Positions 26,768-35,585 of a stretch of 64,000 nucleotides of DNA are shown here, one piece after another. Location of the stretch: assembly GCF_024623785.1 (NCBI RefSeq), contig NZ_JANKBZ010000007.1, positions 124,001-188,000 on the forward strand, given 5' to 3'. Below the pieces are notes generated by a model. The model was not told the origin of the DNA. It was given only the letters and a program-made list of their open reading frames with translations, and did no database searches. A program made the position numbers and the translations under genes. Position 1 is the first letter of the stretch, and every line of letters starts with the position of its first letter. The stretch comes from Archangium lipolyticum (GTDB lineage Bacteria > Myxococcota > Myxococcia > Myxococcales > Myxococcaceae).

Positions 26768-27840
26768 TGGTCGACACCTACCTGAATCTCCAGGGCCATG
26801 GGGCCGGGCTGCCCGTGGCCGTGCCGATACGCACTCCCAACTGGTGGTCCCTGTCGGTGGGGCTCATCGCCACCGTGGGCGTCTGGGTGTCGCCGACGCG
26901 CCCGCTCTTCGTCGCCTCGTGGGTCCTGCTGTTCGCGTGGGCGTGCGTGCGGGCCGGCATGGGTGGGCGGGAGAGGGCCACGCGGCTCCCCGTCCTGCCG
27001 CTGCTGGCGGGTCTGCTGACGACGGGGCTCGCCCTCTGGGGCACTCCCTCGCAGCCGCTCGCCGCGCTCGGGGCCGCCGTCGCGGGTGGCGTCATGCCGT
27101 TCCACCTGTGGCTCGAGAGCCTGCGCCGGCGGCTCGGGTACCAGGAGTTCCTGCTGCTCCTGCTGTGCCAGCCGGGCGTGGTGTGGCTGCACCGCTTCGT
27201 GGAGGGCAACCCCACGGTGTTGCACGGTGGGCTGGGGAACGTGCTGCTCGTGCTCTTCGTGGTGAGCGCGCTGCTGCAGTCCGGTCTGGGCCTGGTGAGG
27301 CGCGAGCCGGCGCGGGCGATCACCGCCATCACCCTGTCGCAGTCGTGCCTGCTGATGGCGGGGGCCTTCTCCGGACACGTGGGCTGGCAGGCGGCCCGGA
27401 CGCTCCTCGTCGCGACCGTGGCCGGCACCCTCGTGCTCCTGTCCGTCATCGGCATGCTGCGGGACACGTATGGCATCGAGCGGCTCGCCCCGGACAACGG
27501 GCTCGCGGACGTGGCGTCGGACCTCCACCGGCTGTTCCTCGCCATGGGCTGGCTCTTCGTCGGGCTCCCCGGAGGCTTGGCCTTCTTCGCCGAGGATCTG
27601 CTCTTCCACGCGCTCCTGGAGCGCTCCACGGCGGCGACGCTCGGGTTCCTGCTCGCATCGGGGTTGAACGCGATCGTGTTCTACCGGGTGTACCTGGGCC
27701 TCTTCTGTGGCAACACGCGGCTGGAGCTCCGGGAGGCGCTTCCGCCGCGTACGGCCTCACGCCGCCGGCGCGTGGTGCTGCTGACGGTGGTGACGGCGCT
27801 GGTCCTCCTCGGTGGCCTCGCGCCAGCGCTCTTCGTGTAG
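26767..27840 (+). CDS. Second, divergent NuoM/L-like membrane subunit of the Dab operon
   Basis: A 357-aa membrane protein with about 10 helices, related to proton-conducting subunits of complex I: GVMPFHLWLESLRRRLG, SALLQSGLGLVRREPARAITAITLSQ and GLPGGLAFFAEDLLFHALLE. It is shorter than its upstream paralogue. The conserved Lys found in AKSAQ of that paralogue is replaced (AVAGGVMPFHLWL), so it may be a structural rather than proton-translocating partner. The ATG overlaps the preceding stop, so expression is coupled. It is the last gene of the operon. It converges with the alpha/beta hydrolase, with a GC-rich palindrome (CCCCGGCCGGGG, about 27865-27876) between. Confidence 0.85.
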   Translation: MVDTYLNLQGHGAGLPVAVPIRTPNWWSLSVGLIATVGVWVSPTRPLFVASWVLLFAWACVRAGMGGRERATRLPVLPLLAGLLTTGLALWGTPSQPLAALGAAVAGGVMPFHLWLESLRRRLGYQEFLLLLLCQPGVVWLHRFVEGNPTVLHGGLGNVLLVLFVVSALLQSGLGLVRREPARAITAITLSQSCLLMAGAFSGHVGWQAARTLLVATVAGTLVLLSVIGMLRDTYGIERLAPDNGLADVASDLHRLFLAMGWLFVGLPGGLAFFAEDLLFHALLERSTAATLGFLLASGLNAIVFYRVYLGLFCGNTRLELREALPPRTASRRRRVVLLTVVTALVLLGGLAPALFV

Positions 27841-27878
27841 CGCCGCCGCGAGGCTGCGTGATGTCCCCGGCCGGGGGT

Positions 27879-28742
27879 TCAGGCGGTGGCTCTCGGCCGG
27901 GCGCTCGCGGGCAGGTGCGAGAGGACGAACTCCTCCACCAGTTGGAGCACCTGCTCGTAGCCAGCGTCGCTGTGGGGCTCGTGGTAGCCGCCCGGCACCA
28001 GGTGCATCTTCTTGTCGGGGTAGGCCACCTTGTCGAAGACCTTGCGGGCGCCGCCGGGCGGGTTGACGGAGTCCTTCTCGCCGTGGAGCAGCAGCAGCGG
28101 GACGCGCCAGTCCGGGAGGTGGGAGTTGATCCACCCGCTGACCTTGAGGGCCTCGAAGGCCCAGCGGGCCGTGCACTGGCGATGGACCAGCGGATCCGCG
28201 AGGTAGGCGGCGACCACCGCCGGATCGTTGCACATCGCCTCGGGCACCAGGTTCACCTTGAGCGGGTGCAGCGGACGCAGCTTGCCGAGCAGCAGCGCGG
28301 AGAGGACCAGGGTCGGTGTCACCACGGCGGACTCGAAGGGCGGGCCGCTGATGATCACCCCACTCAGGCCTTCCGGGTAGCGCAGGACGTACTCCATCCC
28401 GATGAGCCCGCCCATGCTGTGGGCATAGAGGAAGAGAGGCCGGCCGGGCTCATTCGCGGTGATCAGGGCCAGGAAGGACCTCACGTCGTCGATGTACTCC
28501 GACCACGACATCAGGTGTCCGCGCGGTCCCGGGGAGCGGCCGTGGCCCCGGAGGTCGAGCGCGTACACCGCGTGCCCCTGGGCGACGAAGTGGTTGACGA
28601 TGTTCATGAAGCGGCCACTGTGCTCGCCAATCCCGTGGACGATGGCCAGTGCCGTCCGCGGCTCACCGTGATCGGGGAGCCACCGCTGGTAGTACAGTTT
28701 CAGCCCACCCGCGCTCTCGAAGGTACCCTCTGCGTGATTCAT
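27879..28742 (-). CDS. Alpha/beta hydrolase, monoacylglycerol lipase/lysophospholipase-like
   Basis: Serine hydrolase of the Hydrolase_4 (PldB/MGL) type, 287 aa. It shows the oxyanion HGIGEHSGR, LDLRGHGRSPGPRGH, the nucleophile elbow AHSMGG, the acid in LHGEKDSVNPP and His in PGGYHEPHSD. It probably deacylates monoglycerides or lysophospholipids in the cytoplasm. No signal peptide is seen. ATG at 28742 is preferred because AGGA lies 8 bases upstream; ATG 28751 lies directly after AGG and is less likely. It may form a unit with the methyltransferase upstream (65-base gap). Confidence 0.9.
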   Translation of the reverse strand: MNHAEGTFESAGGLKLYYQRWLPDHGEPRTALAIVHGIGEHSGRFMNIVNHFVAQGHAVYALDLRGHGRSPGPRGHLMSWSEYIDDVRSFLALITANEPGRPLFLYAHSMGGLIGMEYVLRYPEGLSGVIISGPPFESAVVTPTLVLSALLLGKLRPLHPLKVNLVPEAMCNDPAVVAAYLADPLVHRQCTARWAFEALKVSGWINSHLPDWRVPLLLLHGEKDSVNPPGGARKVFDKVAYPDKKMHLVPGGYHEPHSDAGYEQVLQLVEEFVLSHLPASARPRATA

Positions 28743-28807
28743 GGAGATCATCCTAGCGCGGAGGGGATCCTCCACGGGAATGGGCGGCCAGGCGCCCCTC
28801 GGGCCCC

Positions 28808-29755
28808 TCACGTCGCGGGTTTGACCCCGCGTATCACCAGGCCCGTCATCACACCGAAGAAGCTCCCGGTGCGCTCGGCCTCCTCCATGAACCGGAGCCA
28901 CTCCTCGACCTCCGAGCGGGTCGCCACGCCTGCCTGGATGGCCTTCTCCAGCACCGCGCGCAGGCCGAACGTCTCCAGGTGGGGGAGGAACCAGGACGCG
29001 GACACCGGCGTGACCGTCACGTGGGTGAGGCCCTGGGCGTGGAACAGGCTCGGCAACTGCCGGCCGATCCATGGATTGCGGAGCTGATCGGTCCAGAAAT
29101 GGATCAGCTTTCGGACCACGGAGCGGTCGGGCCCGTTGAGGATCCAGCTGTCGAACTCCGGCTCGAAGAGCAGCACCGTCCCGCCCGGCCGGGTCAGCCG
29201 CACCAGCTCGCTGAGCGCCTTGCAGGGATCGTCCAGGTACAGGAAGACCCGGGAGCTGCGGCACGCGTCGAAGCTCCAGTCCGGGAAGTCCAGATGGTGG
29301 ATGTCTCCGACCCGGAATTCCACTGGCAGCCCGGGGTCCTCCGTCCGTCGGCGTGACTCGGCCACCATGTTCTCACTCAGGTCGACCCCCACCACCCGGC
29401 CTGTCTGGCCCACCAGCCGCGCCACCTCCCGGGTCACATCGCCCAGGCCACAGCCGGCGTCGAGCACCCGGGACCCTTCGCCCACCCCCAGAAGCCGATG
29501 GGTGAGCCGTTGGATCTCCTGCACCTGCTGGGTGTTGTTCAGGCTGTCCAGGAAGCGGACCGCGTTTCTGGGTGCCTCGGTGCGATCGATGTCATGGAAA
29601 CTCAAGGCCAGGTTGGAGCTCTCTCCCACGGGCACTCTCTCCTTGTGCTCTCTGTGTCTCCCGCGCCCGTCAGGGTCGAGCCCCCCCTGCCAGGGACCTC
29701 CTCTCCAGAGTGTCCTGGCGTCTCGTACGCCGCCGCGGTTGATCCAGGTTGTCAT
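28808..29755 (-). CDS. Class I SAM-dependent methyltransferase
   Basis: Methyltransferase of the UbiE/Methyltransf_11 type, 315 aa. Motif I is VLDAGCGLGDVTRE, the Asp loop is VVGVDLSENMVAESRRR, motif II is GDIHHLDFPDWSFDACRSSRVFLYLDDP and motif III is RPGGTVLLFEPEFD. The N-terminal 45 residues from the ATG at 29755 are Gly/Arg-rich and poorly conserved; translation might start later, at a GTG in VPVGESSNL. The substrate is unknown. Neighbours (a lipase-like hydrolase and an AlkB-like oxygenase) do not define a pathway. Confidence 0.86.
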   Translation of the reverse strand: MTTWINRGGVRDARTLWRGGPWQGGLDPDGRGRHREHKERVPVGESSNLALSFHDIDRTEAPRNAVRFLDSLNNTQQVQEIQRLTHRLLGVGEGSRVLDAGCGLGDVTREVARLVGQTGRVVGVDLSENMVAESRRRTEDPGLPVEFRVGDIHHLDFPDWSFDACRSSRVFLYLDDPCKALSELVRLTRPGGTVLLFEPEFDSWILNGPDRSVVRKLIHFWTDQLRNPWIGRQLPSLFHAQGLTHVTVTPVSASWFLPHLETFGLRAVLEKAIQAGVATRSEVEEWLRFMEEAERTGSFFGVMTGLVIRGVKPAT

Positions 29756-29957
29756 GGCAGGCCCCCTCTGGATCATTTCAGCCACGATGAGATTCCCGAG
29801 GGCCTCAACAAGGTATGGACGGAAGAAATAAGGACTTTCTTCATGGACGCTCGCCTGCTTGTGCCGGGTTCCTGGGGGAGGATCCAAAGCGTTGAGTGTG
29901 CGACAGAGGGCTGCCGCTGCTCCGTGAGATGGTCAATATGGTAGTGCGGGGTACACC

Positions 29958-30836
29958 ATGGCCCTACCTCCTCGCTTCGGCCGGTCGCTGGCCCAGAAGG
30001 CCCGTCAGCGCACGCCGGGCCACCACTACAACGCGAGCTTCCTGTCGGCGGCGGACCGCGCGGAGATCCTCTCCTGGCTCGGCACGCTGCACCCCCTGTG
30101 GGAGGAGCGTTACTCCAAGCACTTCCCGCCTCCGCCAGGGCAGTCGCAGCGGCGTCTGCTGCGCCCGGTGTACTGGCTGGGGAACTGGCAGTTCGCCTGC
30201 CTCGACTATTACCGGCCCCCGAAGGGGGTGAAGGATCGCTGCGTGAAGGCCGAGCCCTTCCCGGCGGTGTTGCAGCGCCAGGTGGCGAAGGTGGAGGAGC
30301 TGGCGCGCCGCATGTTCCGGGGCCCGGACATGCCCCCCGGCTGGCACCTCAACACGTGCCTGGTGAACTTCTACGGCAGCCGCCTCGAGGGCGATCGCTG
30401 GGTGGACACCGCGAGGGTGGGGGAGCACAAGGACTTCGAGCCGGGGCCGGTGGCCTCGCTGTCCTTCGGCGAGCGCGCGCTCATCCAGTTCGTCACCTCC
30501 ACCCGCCCGGGTGAGCGCGACGAGGTGGTGCTGGAGCAGTGGCTCGACGATGGCGCGCTGCAACTCTTCGGTGGCGCGCGCTGGAAGGAGCAGACGTTCC
30601 ACCGCGTGCAGCGGGTGGACACCCGCGCTGGCCACCTGCTGCCGCCCGAGATGCCGGACTTCCGCACCCGGCGCATCAACCTCACCTTCCGCTACGTGCC
30701 AGATGAACACGTGACGCCCTTCGCGCTGCTCTCACCGGAGGCCCGCGAGGACGTACGGCCCTATATGGAGAAGCTCGCCGAGGGCCGAGCCTTCTTCCGG
30801 GCGGAGCTCGAGCGGGAGCGCGCGGCGGGAGGCTGA
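29958..30836 (+). CDS. AlkB-like 2OG-Fe(II) oxygenase
   Basis: Non-heme iron, 2-oxoglutarate-dependent oxygenase of the AlkB superfamily, 292 aa. Features are the NFYGSRL strand, the iron ligands His and Asp in GEHKDFEP, the following VASLSFG and FHRVQRVDT with the distal His. RRINLTFR provides the 2OG-binding Arg. The order matches AlkB and ALKBH enzymes, which demethylate nucleic acids, but the nucleotide-recognition lid differs, so a protein or small-molecule substrate cannot be excluded. ATG 29958 follows GCGGGG. It is divergent from the methyltransferase gene and convergent with the ATPase. Confidence 0.82.
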   Translation: MALPPRFGRSLAQKARQRTPGHHYNASFLSAADRAEILSWLGTLHPLWEERYSKHFPPPPGQSQRRLLRPVYWLGNWQFACLDYYRPPKGVKDRCVKAEPFPAVLQRQVAKVEELARRMFRGPDMPPGWHLNTCLVNFYGSRLEGDRWVDTARVGEHKDFEPGPVASLSFGERALIQFVTSTRPGERDEVVLEQWLDDGALQLFGGARWKEQTFHRVQRVDTRAGHLLPPEMPDFRTRRINLTFRYVPDEHVTPFALLSPEAREDVRPYMEKLAEGRAFFRAELERERAAGG

Positions 30837-30839
30837 CGC

Positions 30840-32138
30840 TCACCACAGCCCGTGGGCGCGCAGCAGCGCTCCGAGCGGGGTGTCTCCCCGCTGGTACGCA
30901 CCGAAGAGCTTCGTGGCCGCCTCCACCGTGGGGTTGGCCCAGGCCTTCCACTCGCGCCCCTCGAGGAGCGTGGTCCCACAGTGGATGAGCGAGGCGCGGA
31001 CCTCCCCGGCGGACCCGAGCGGGACGTTGTCGAAGGGGAGCGGGTTCTGGCTGGTGAGGAAGACCTGCCGGGCACCGAGCCCGCGCAGGCAGGCCTCGAC
31101 GAGGCGGGGGTGCAGGCCGTTGGCCAGCTCGTCGGCGATGACGAAGTCCTCGTTGACGTCCAGGTAGTACAGGAAGGACAGCAGCCGCTTGTGCCCGAAG
31201 CCCAGCCGCTTCTGGGGGACCTCCGTGCCGTCCCGCCCGGTGAAGGTGAAGCCGAAGCGGCCGAACTCCAGCCGCCCGCCGTCCTCGTAGTTCCGCTTCT
31301 CCACCAGCTCCACGCGGAACCTCCCCGTGGCGAACCCCGCCAGGGTGACGAAACGTGCCAGGAAGCCGCGCTCCACGTCCTCGGGGCGGATGTCGACGGC
31401 GCCGGCCACGGCCTCGCGCTCCACCCGCTCCCGGAGCAGTCCCGGCAACCACGTGGGCAGTGACATCAGCCCGAGGGGGAACACCTCGTCGCCCCGCACC
31501 GCCATGCCGTACTGGAGCTTGCCGATCCGCTCGAACATCCCGAGCGCCTCGTCGAAGCGCGCGGGCGCGAGCAGGAAGGTGCGGCGCAGCAGCTCCTTGA
31601 GCCGGTCCTTCACCTCGGGCTCGAGCCGCTGGGCCGTCATGAAGAGGACGATCCACACGGTGCGATCCAACAGCGACCACCCCATGGACTGAGCGTAGGC
31701 GGGTTGCCCGTCCACCTCCCAGACCACGCCCGAGGCATCCGCGCGCATCACCAGCACGGAGGAGGGCGCGTCGAGCTGGAGGACCAGCTCCATGAAGGGC
31801 TCGAGCCGCGTCTCCTCCTTGGGAATGTGGAGTGGCATGAGCGCCGAGCCTTCGCCCGGCTCTTCCTCCATCAGGCGCCGCGGATAGGCGGAGAGCGGCT
31901 CGTTGCGCACGCGGAGGCGCAGCTCCATGCCCGGGAAGGCGAGGGAGTATTCGAGGGAGAACTCCTCGTGGATGAGCTCGGAGAAGTCCGAGGAGAGAGC
32001 ACGGGAGAGCAGGTCCAGCAGCATCGTCCTGCCGGTGCCGTTCTCGCCCAGCACCAGGTTGAACGATGGGCTGAACACGAGCTCGGTGCCGGGCGCGACG
32101 TTCCGATACCTGTGGACCTTGAGCTTCGTGAGCTTCAT
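30840..32138 (-). CDS. AAA/ABC-type ATPase (SMC/RecF-like) with Arg in Walker A
   Basis: P-loop ATPase of the AAA_21/OLD-like ABC class, 432 aa, cytoplasmic. The N terminus KLTKLKVHRYRNVAPG leads into LGENGTGRT (residues 30-38). Position 37, normally the invariant Lys of the P-loop, is Arg (AGG codon). GFGHKRLLSFLYYL resembles the ABC signature region, Walker B is DFVIADELANGLHP and the switch region is FLTSQNP. The middle is helical. Relatives act as DNA-binding or nuclease-linked ATPases in defence and repair, but no nuclease domain or partner gene is seen here. ATG 32138 was chosen because it directly precedes the first beta strand. Confidence 0.82.
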   Translation of the reverse strand: MKLTKLKVHRYRNVAPGTELVFSPSFNLVLGENGTGRTMLLDLLSRALSSDFSELIHEEFSLEYSLAFPGMELRLRVRNEPLSAYPRRLMEEEPGEGSALMPLHIPKEETRLEPFMELVLQLDAPSSVLVMRADASGVVWEVDGQPAYAQSMGWSLLDRTVWIVLFMTAQRLEPEVKDRLKELLRRTFLLAPARFDEALGMFERIGKLQYGMAVRGDEVFPLGLMSLPTWLPGLLRERVEREAVAGAVDIRPEDVERGFLARFVTLAGFATGRFRVELVEKRNYEDGGRLEFGRFGFTFTGRDGTEVPQKRLGFGHKRLLSFLYYLDVNEDFVIADELANGLHPRLVEACLRGLGARQVFLTSQNPLPFDNVPLGSAGEVRASLIHCGTTLLEGREWKAWANPTVEAATKLFGAYQRGDTPLGALLRAHGLW

Positions 32139-32159
32139 GGCGGGCTCTCTGAGAAAAAC

Positions 32160-32290
32160 CGCGCACCGTGCCACCCCTCATCCAGAGAGCCAAGTGACAC
32201 TTCACACGCGTTTACAGTCAGTAATCAGAAAAATTCCTGAAAAACATCAAATCGTCTTGCTCGTGCATCAGTACGTATGTCAAGAAAGGT
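32160..32290. promoter_or_regulatory. AT-rich divergent promoter region
   Basis: The interval between the ATPase and the M4 protease includes an unusually AT-rich patch for this genome (about 32208-32285, with GAAAAATTCCTGAAAAACATCAAAT). It is the likely promoter region for the protease and possibly the ATPase. No specific -35/-10 pair is convincing enough to assign. Confidence 0.4.
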
Positions 32291-32315
32291 CCTTCTTCTT
32301 CCGAGAGGTGTCGAG

Positions 32316-34529
32316 GTGAGGAACCGTTTCTCGAAGACGTTCTGCGCGGTGTGGCTGGGTGCGAGTCTGGCCGCCTGCGGTTCGATGCAGGAGGGCGAGG
32401 CGCCCGTGGGTTCGGGCGATGACTCGGACATCCAGTCCGCGCTGGCGCGCATCAAGGGCGCGCAGGTGCTGGGTACCGAGGACGGGGTTCCCTACGCCCT
32501 CCGGGGTGAGTTCGGCCAGGCGACGCAGGTGCCGGGCGCGCTGCGCGCGGGGACGGAGCTCGACGTACGTGCTTCGCTGAGCCTCGTGGCCCCGGTGTTC
32601 CGGCTGAACGAGAACGATCTGGTGCTCAGGCGCACCTCGGTGGACGCGAGCGGCCACCGGCACCTGCGCTTCCAGCAGACGAAGAACGGCCTGAAGGTGG
32701 TGGGTGGCGAGCTGGTGCTGCACGTGGACGCGGCGGGCAAGGTGTACGCGGCCAACGGCTCGGCCCGGGATGGCGCGAAGGTGTCCGCCGAGGCGAAGGT
32801 GGCGCCCGAGGCCGCGCTGAAGGTGGCCGCGGAGGGCTCGTCGGCGCGCTTCGCCGCCGCCCAGGGTGAGGCGAAGCTGGTCTACCTGCGCTCCGAGGGC
32901 AGCCAGGAGCCGCGGCTGGCCTACGAGGTGCGCGTGAAGGGCGAGCGCGAGGGCATGCCCGCCGATGATCTCGTCTACGTGGACGCGCAGCGCGGGGGCA
33001 TCCTGCTGGTCAACCCGCTCATCCACTCCGCGCTCAACCGCAAGGTGTACTCGGCCAACAACGGCTCGAGCACGCCGGGTACCCTCAAGCGCAGCGAGGG
33101 CCAGGCGGCCATCGGCGACAACCACGTCGACACCAACTACGACCGGTTGGGCGACACGTACAACTGCTACAAGACGCTGTTCGGCCGCGACTCGTTCGAC
33201 AACGCGGGCGCCACGCTCATCAGCACCGTCCACTACGGCTCCAACTACGTCAACGCCTACTGGGACGGCACCCAGATGGTGTACGGCGACGGCGATGGCG
33301 TGGACTCCGTCGAGCTGGGCCTGGATCTGGACGTGACCGTCCACGAGCTGACCCACGCGGTGACGGACAGCGAGTCGGACCTCATCTACTCGGGTGAGTC
33401 CGGTGGCCTCAACGAGTCCATGTCCGACATCTTCGCCGGCGTGTGCGAGAGCTGGACGCGCAACTGGGCCGTGGACGCGGACGTCTTCAAGATCGGCGAG
33501 GACATCTGGACGCCGGGCACCGCGGGTGACGCGCTGCGCTACATGGACGACCCGGCCAAGGACGGCGTCTCGCTCGACTCCTACGCGGACTACGCCGGCC
33601 AGGACGTGCACTACAGCTCGGGCATCAGCAACCTGGTGTTCTCGCTGCTGTCCAAGGGCGGCACGCACCCGCGCGGCAAGTCCAGCAACGTGGTGCCCGC
33701 CATCGGCCCGGAGAAGGCCGGCCACATCTTCTACAAGGCCAACACGGACCTCTTCACCGCCAGCACCACCTTCGAGCAGGCCAAGACGTACACGGTGCAG
33801 GCCGCCGAGGCGCTCTACGGCGCGGGCTCGGCCGAGGCCGCCGCGGTGAACGAGGCCTGGAAGGCCGTGGGCGTGCCGCCTCCTCCGCCGGTGGTGGACC
33901 CGCTGGCCAACAACGTGCCGGTGAGCAACCTCTCCGGCAGCTCCGGCAACAAGAAGTACTACGCGCTCGAGGTGCCCGCGGGCCAGCCCAGCCTGTCGTT
34001 CGAGATCAGCGGCGGCACGGGTGACGCGGACCTGTACGTGCGCTACGGCTCGGTGCCGAGCTCCAGCACCTACGACTGCCGTCCGTACAAGAGCGGCAAC
34101 GCGGAGGTCTGCACCTTCACCAACCCGCAGGCGGGCACCTGGTACGTGATGCTCAACGCCTACTCGGCGTACTCCGGCGTGACGCTCAAGGGCGCCTACA
34201 GCACGGGCGGTGGCGGTGGCACCGGCACGCCGGTGACCGAGACGGCCAGCGGCTCCGTGGCCCGGCGTGAGCTGGACAACTTCGGTCCGTACAGCGTGCT
34301 GGCCGGCTCCACCTTCAAGGTGACGATGACGGGCTCGGGCAATCCCGACCTGTACGTCCGCTTCGGCGCGGCGCCCACCACCAGCAAGTACGACTGCCGT
34401 CCGGCCGCCTCCGGTGCCTCCGAGACGTGCACGGTGACCGTGCCGGAGGGCCAGAGCAGCGCGTACATCATGGTGCGCGGTGCCTCCGCGGGTACCTACA
34501 ACCTGACCATCAACTACACCAAGCCGTAG
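32316..34529 (+). CDS. Secreted M4 (thermolysin-like) metalloprotease with two C-terminal PPC domains
   Basis: Extracellular zinc protease. A lipoprotein-like signal peptide (VWLGASLAAC) is followed by an FTP/PepSY propeptide to about residue 230. The M4 catalytic domain has HELTH at residues 343-347, the third zinc ligand Glu in GGLNESMSD and HYSSGISN for the substrate cleft. Two pre-peptidase C-terminal (PPC) domains (about 535-625 and 640-737) share DLYVRYG/DLYVRFG and YDCRP, and are usually removed on maturation. GTG at 32316 is preferred: GAGAGG lies seven bases upstream and it gives a clean signal peptide. ATG 32277 is the alternative. Such proteases serve myxobacterial predation. Confidence 0.93.
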   Translation: MRNRFSKTFCAVWLGASLAACGSMQEGEAPVGSGDDSDIQSALARIKGAQVLGTEDGVPYALRGEFGQATQVPGALRAGTELDVRASLSLVAPVFRLNENDLVLRRTSVDASGHRHLRFQQTKNGLKVVGGELVLHVDAAGKVYAANGSARDGAKVSAEAKVAPEAALKVAAEGSSARFAAAQGEAKLVYLRSEGSQEPRLAYEVRVKGEREGMPADDLVYVDAQRGGILLVNPLIHSALNRKVYSANNGSSTPGTLKRSEGQAAIGDNHVDTNYDRLGDTYNCYKTLFGRDSFDNAGATLISTVHYGSNYVNAYWDGTQMVYGDGDGVDSVELGLDLDVTVHELTHAVTDSESDLIYSGESGGLNESMSDIFAGVCESWTRNWAVDADVFKIGEDIWTPGTAGDALRYMDDPAKDGVSLDSYADYAGQDVHYSSGISNLVFSLLSKGGTHPRGKSSNVVPAIGPEKAGHIFYKANTDLFTASTTFEQAKTYTVQAAEALYGAGSAEAAAVNEAWKAVGVPPPPPVVDPLANNVPVSNLSGSSGNKKYYALEVPAGQPSLSFEISGGTGDADLYVRYGSVPSSSTYDCRPYKSGNAEVCTFTNPQAGTWYVMLNAYSAYSGVTLKGAYSTGGGGGTGTPVTETASGSVARRELDNFGPYSVLAGSTFKVTMTGSGNPDLYVRFGAAPTTSKYDCRPAASGASETCTVTVPEGQSSAYIMVRGASAGTYNLTINYTKP

Positions 34530-34560
34530 TTCCGGCTGGCGTCAGTCGAGGTTGAGCGGC

Positions 34561-34589
34561 GGGCGGCTCTCCGGAAGGGGGCCGCCCGT
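34561..34589. terminator. Hairpin between convergent genes
   Basis: CGGGCGGC (34561-34568) and GCCGCCCG (34582-34589) form a perfect 8-bp stem with a 13-base loop between the convergent M4 protease and UPF0489-like genes. There is no T-run, so it would need to act as a Rho-assisted or structural terminator. Confidence 0.45.
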
Positions 34590-34595
34590 CGTGCT

Positions 34596-35585
34596 TCATC
34601 CGGCGTGTTGGAGCCGCACGTTGCCGGGGAGCTGGCGCAGCAGGTTCATCAGCCGGAGCGACGAGTGGAGGCTGCCCTGGGTCTCCCAGGGATCGATCTT
34701 GTCTCCACCGTTGGTGAACTGGGGCGAGAGCACGAAGACGCGCACCCGGGCCCCTCTCATCATCGTGTGGAAGCGCGGGTCGCGCAGCAGGCCACCGCTC
34801 AGCCGCAGCTGGGGCGCGGGCTGGAAGTAGTCCAGGTCCAGGGAGAGCCAGTCCGCACCGGTCGCGCCGGGCTTGTCGAGCACCCGCCGCCAGTGCAGCT
34901 CCGTGGTGTCCACGAACCAGGGCACCAGGGTGGAGAAGCCCACGTCCCGGCCCGTCATCGTGGACGTCTGCTCGGCCTTCGCCGTGGTGAAGAAGACGTC
35001 CTCCTCGGTCAGCACGGGGGCCGAGCCCTCTGGCCGCTTCAGCCCCTCGATGAGCTTCCACCAGGTGGCCGCCTGCTGCGGCGTGCGCGCCTCCAGGAAG
35101 CCGTCCTTGCACCAATCGGAGTGACGGTCCGCGTGGAAGAGGCCTCGCGGCAGCTCACCCGTCGCCCGGTAGTGGTAGAGGGCCACGTCGAGCATGTGGT
35201 GGTCGCGGAGCACGTAGTCGGCCTGACCGGAAGGAGCCCTCATCACCAGGACGGTGCCCCGCATCACCGAGTCGACGTCGTGCATCGTGAGCGTCCCACG
35301 CCACGCGCGCTCCTCGAAGGCGAGCTGCTGTCCCTCGTAGGGCCGCTCGCCCGCGTCTCCGACCACCTCTTCCGGGCCGGACCACCGGTGCACCTTGCGC
35401 TCGAAGCGCTCCGCCTCTCCGTCCTCGAGGACCTCGCGGGCGACCTGCCGGATGTCGCTCGGCAGGCCAGGGCCGGGAATCTCCGGGGAGAAGCCGCCCG
35501 TCCGGCCGGGGCCCGCCACCGCGCGGAGCTGGAACGCATAGGCCGCGTCGGTGGGCTTCTTCCACTCGGAGTACCGGATGAGCAC
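34596..35585 (-). CDS. UPF0489-like protein with ureohydrolase-type metal motifs
   Basis: A 329-aa protein, apparently cytoplasmic. The block VLRDHHMLDVALYHYR is followed by LFHADRHSDW (DxHxD) and later WLSLDLDYFQP (SxDxD). These two motifs match the metal-binding signatures of the arginase/histone-deacetylase fold and of the UPF0489 family, whose function is unknown. This suggests a binuclear metal hydrolase, but the assignment rests on motif resemblance. The start at 35585 (MLIRYSEWKK) has only a weak ribosome site. It converges on the protease gene and lies downstream of an orphan thioesterase on the same strand, 113 bases away. Confidence 0.55.
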   Translation of the reverse strand: MLIRYSEWKKPTDAAYAFQLRAVAGPGRTGGFSPEIPGPGLPSDIRQVAREVLEDGEAERFERKVHRWSGPEEVVGDAGERPYEGQQLAFEERAWRGTLTMHDVDSVMRGTVLVMRAPSGQADYVLRDHHMLDVALYHYRATGELPRGLFHADRHSDWCKDGFLEARTPQQAATWWKLIEGLKRPEGSAPVLTEEDVFFTTAKAEQTSTMTGRDVGFSTLVPWFVDTTELHWRRVLDKPGATGADWLSLDLDYFQPAPQLRLSGGLLRDPRFHTMMRGARVRVFVLSPQFTNGGDKIDPWETQGSLHSSLRLMNLLRQLPGNVRLQHAG

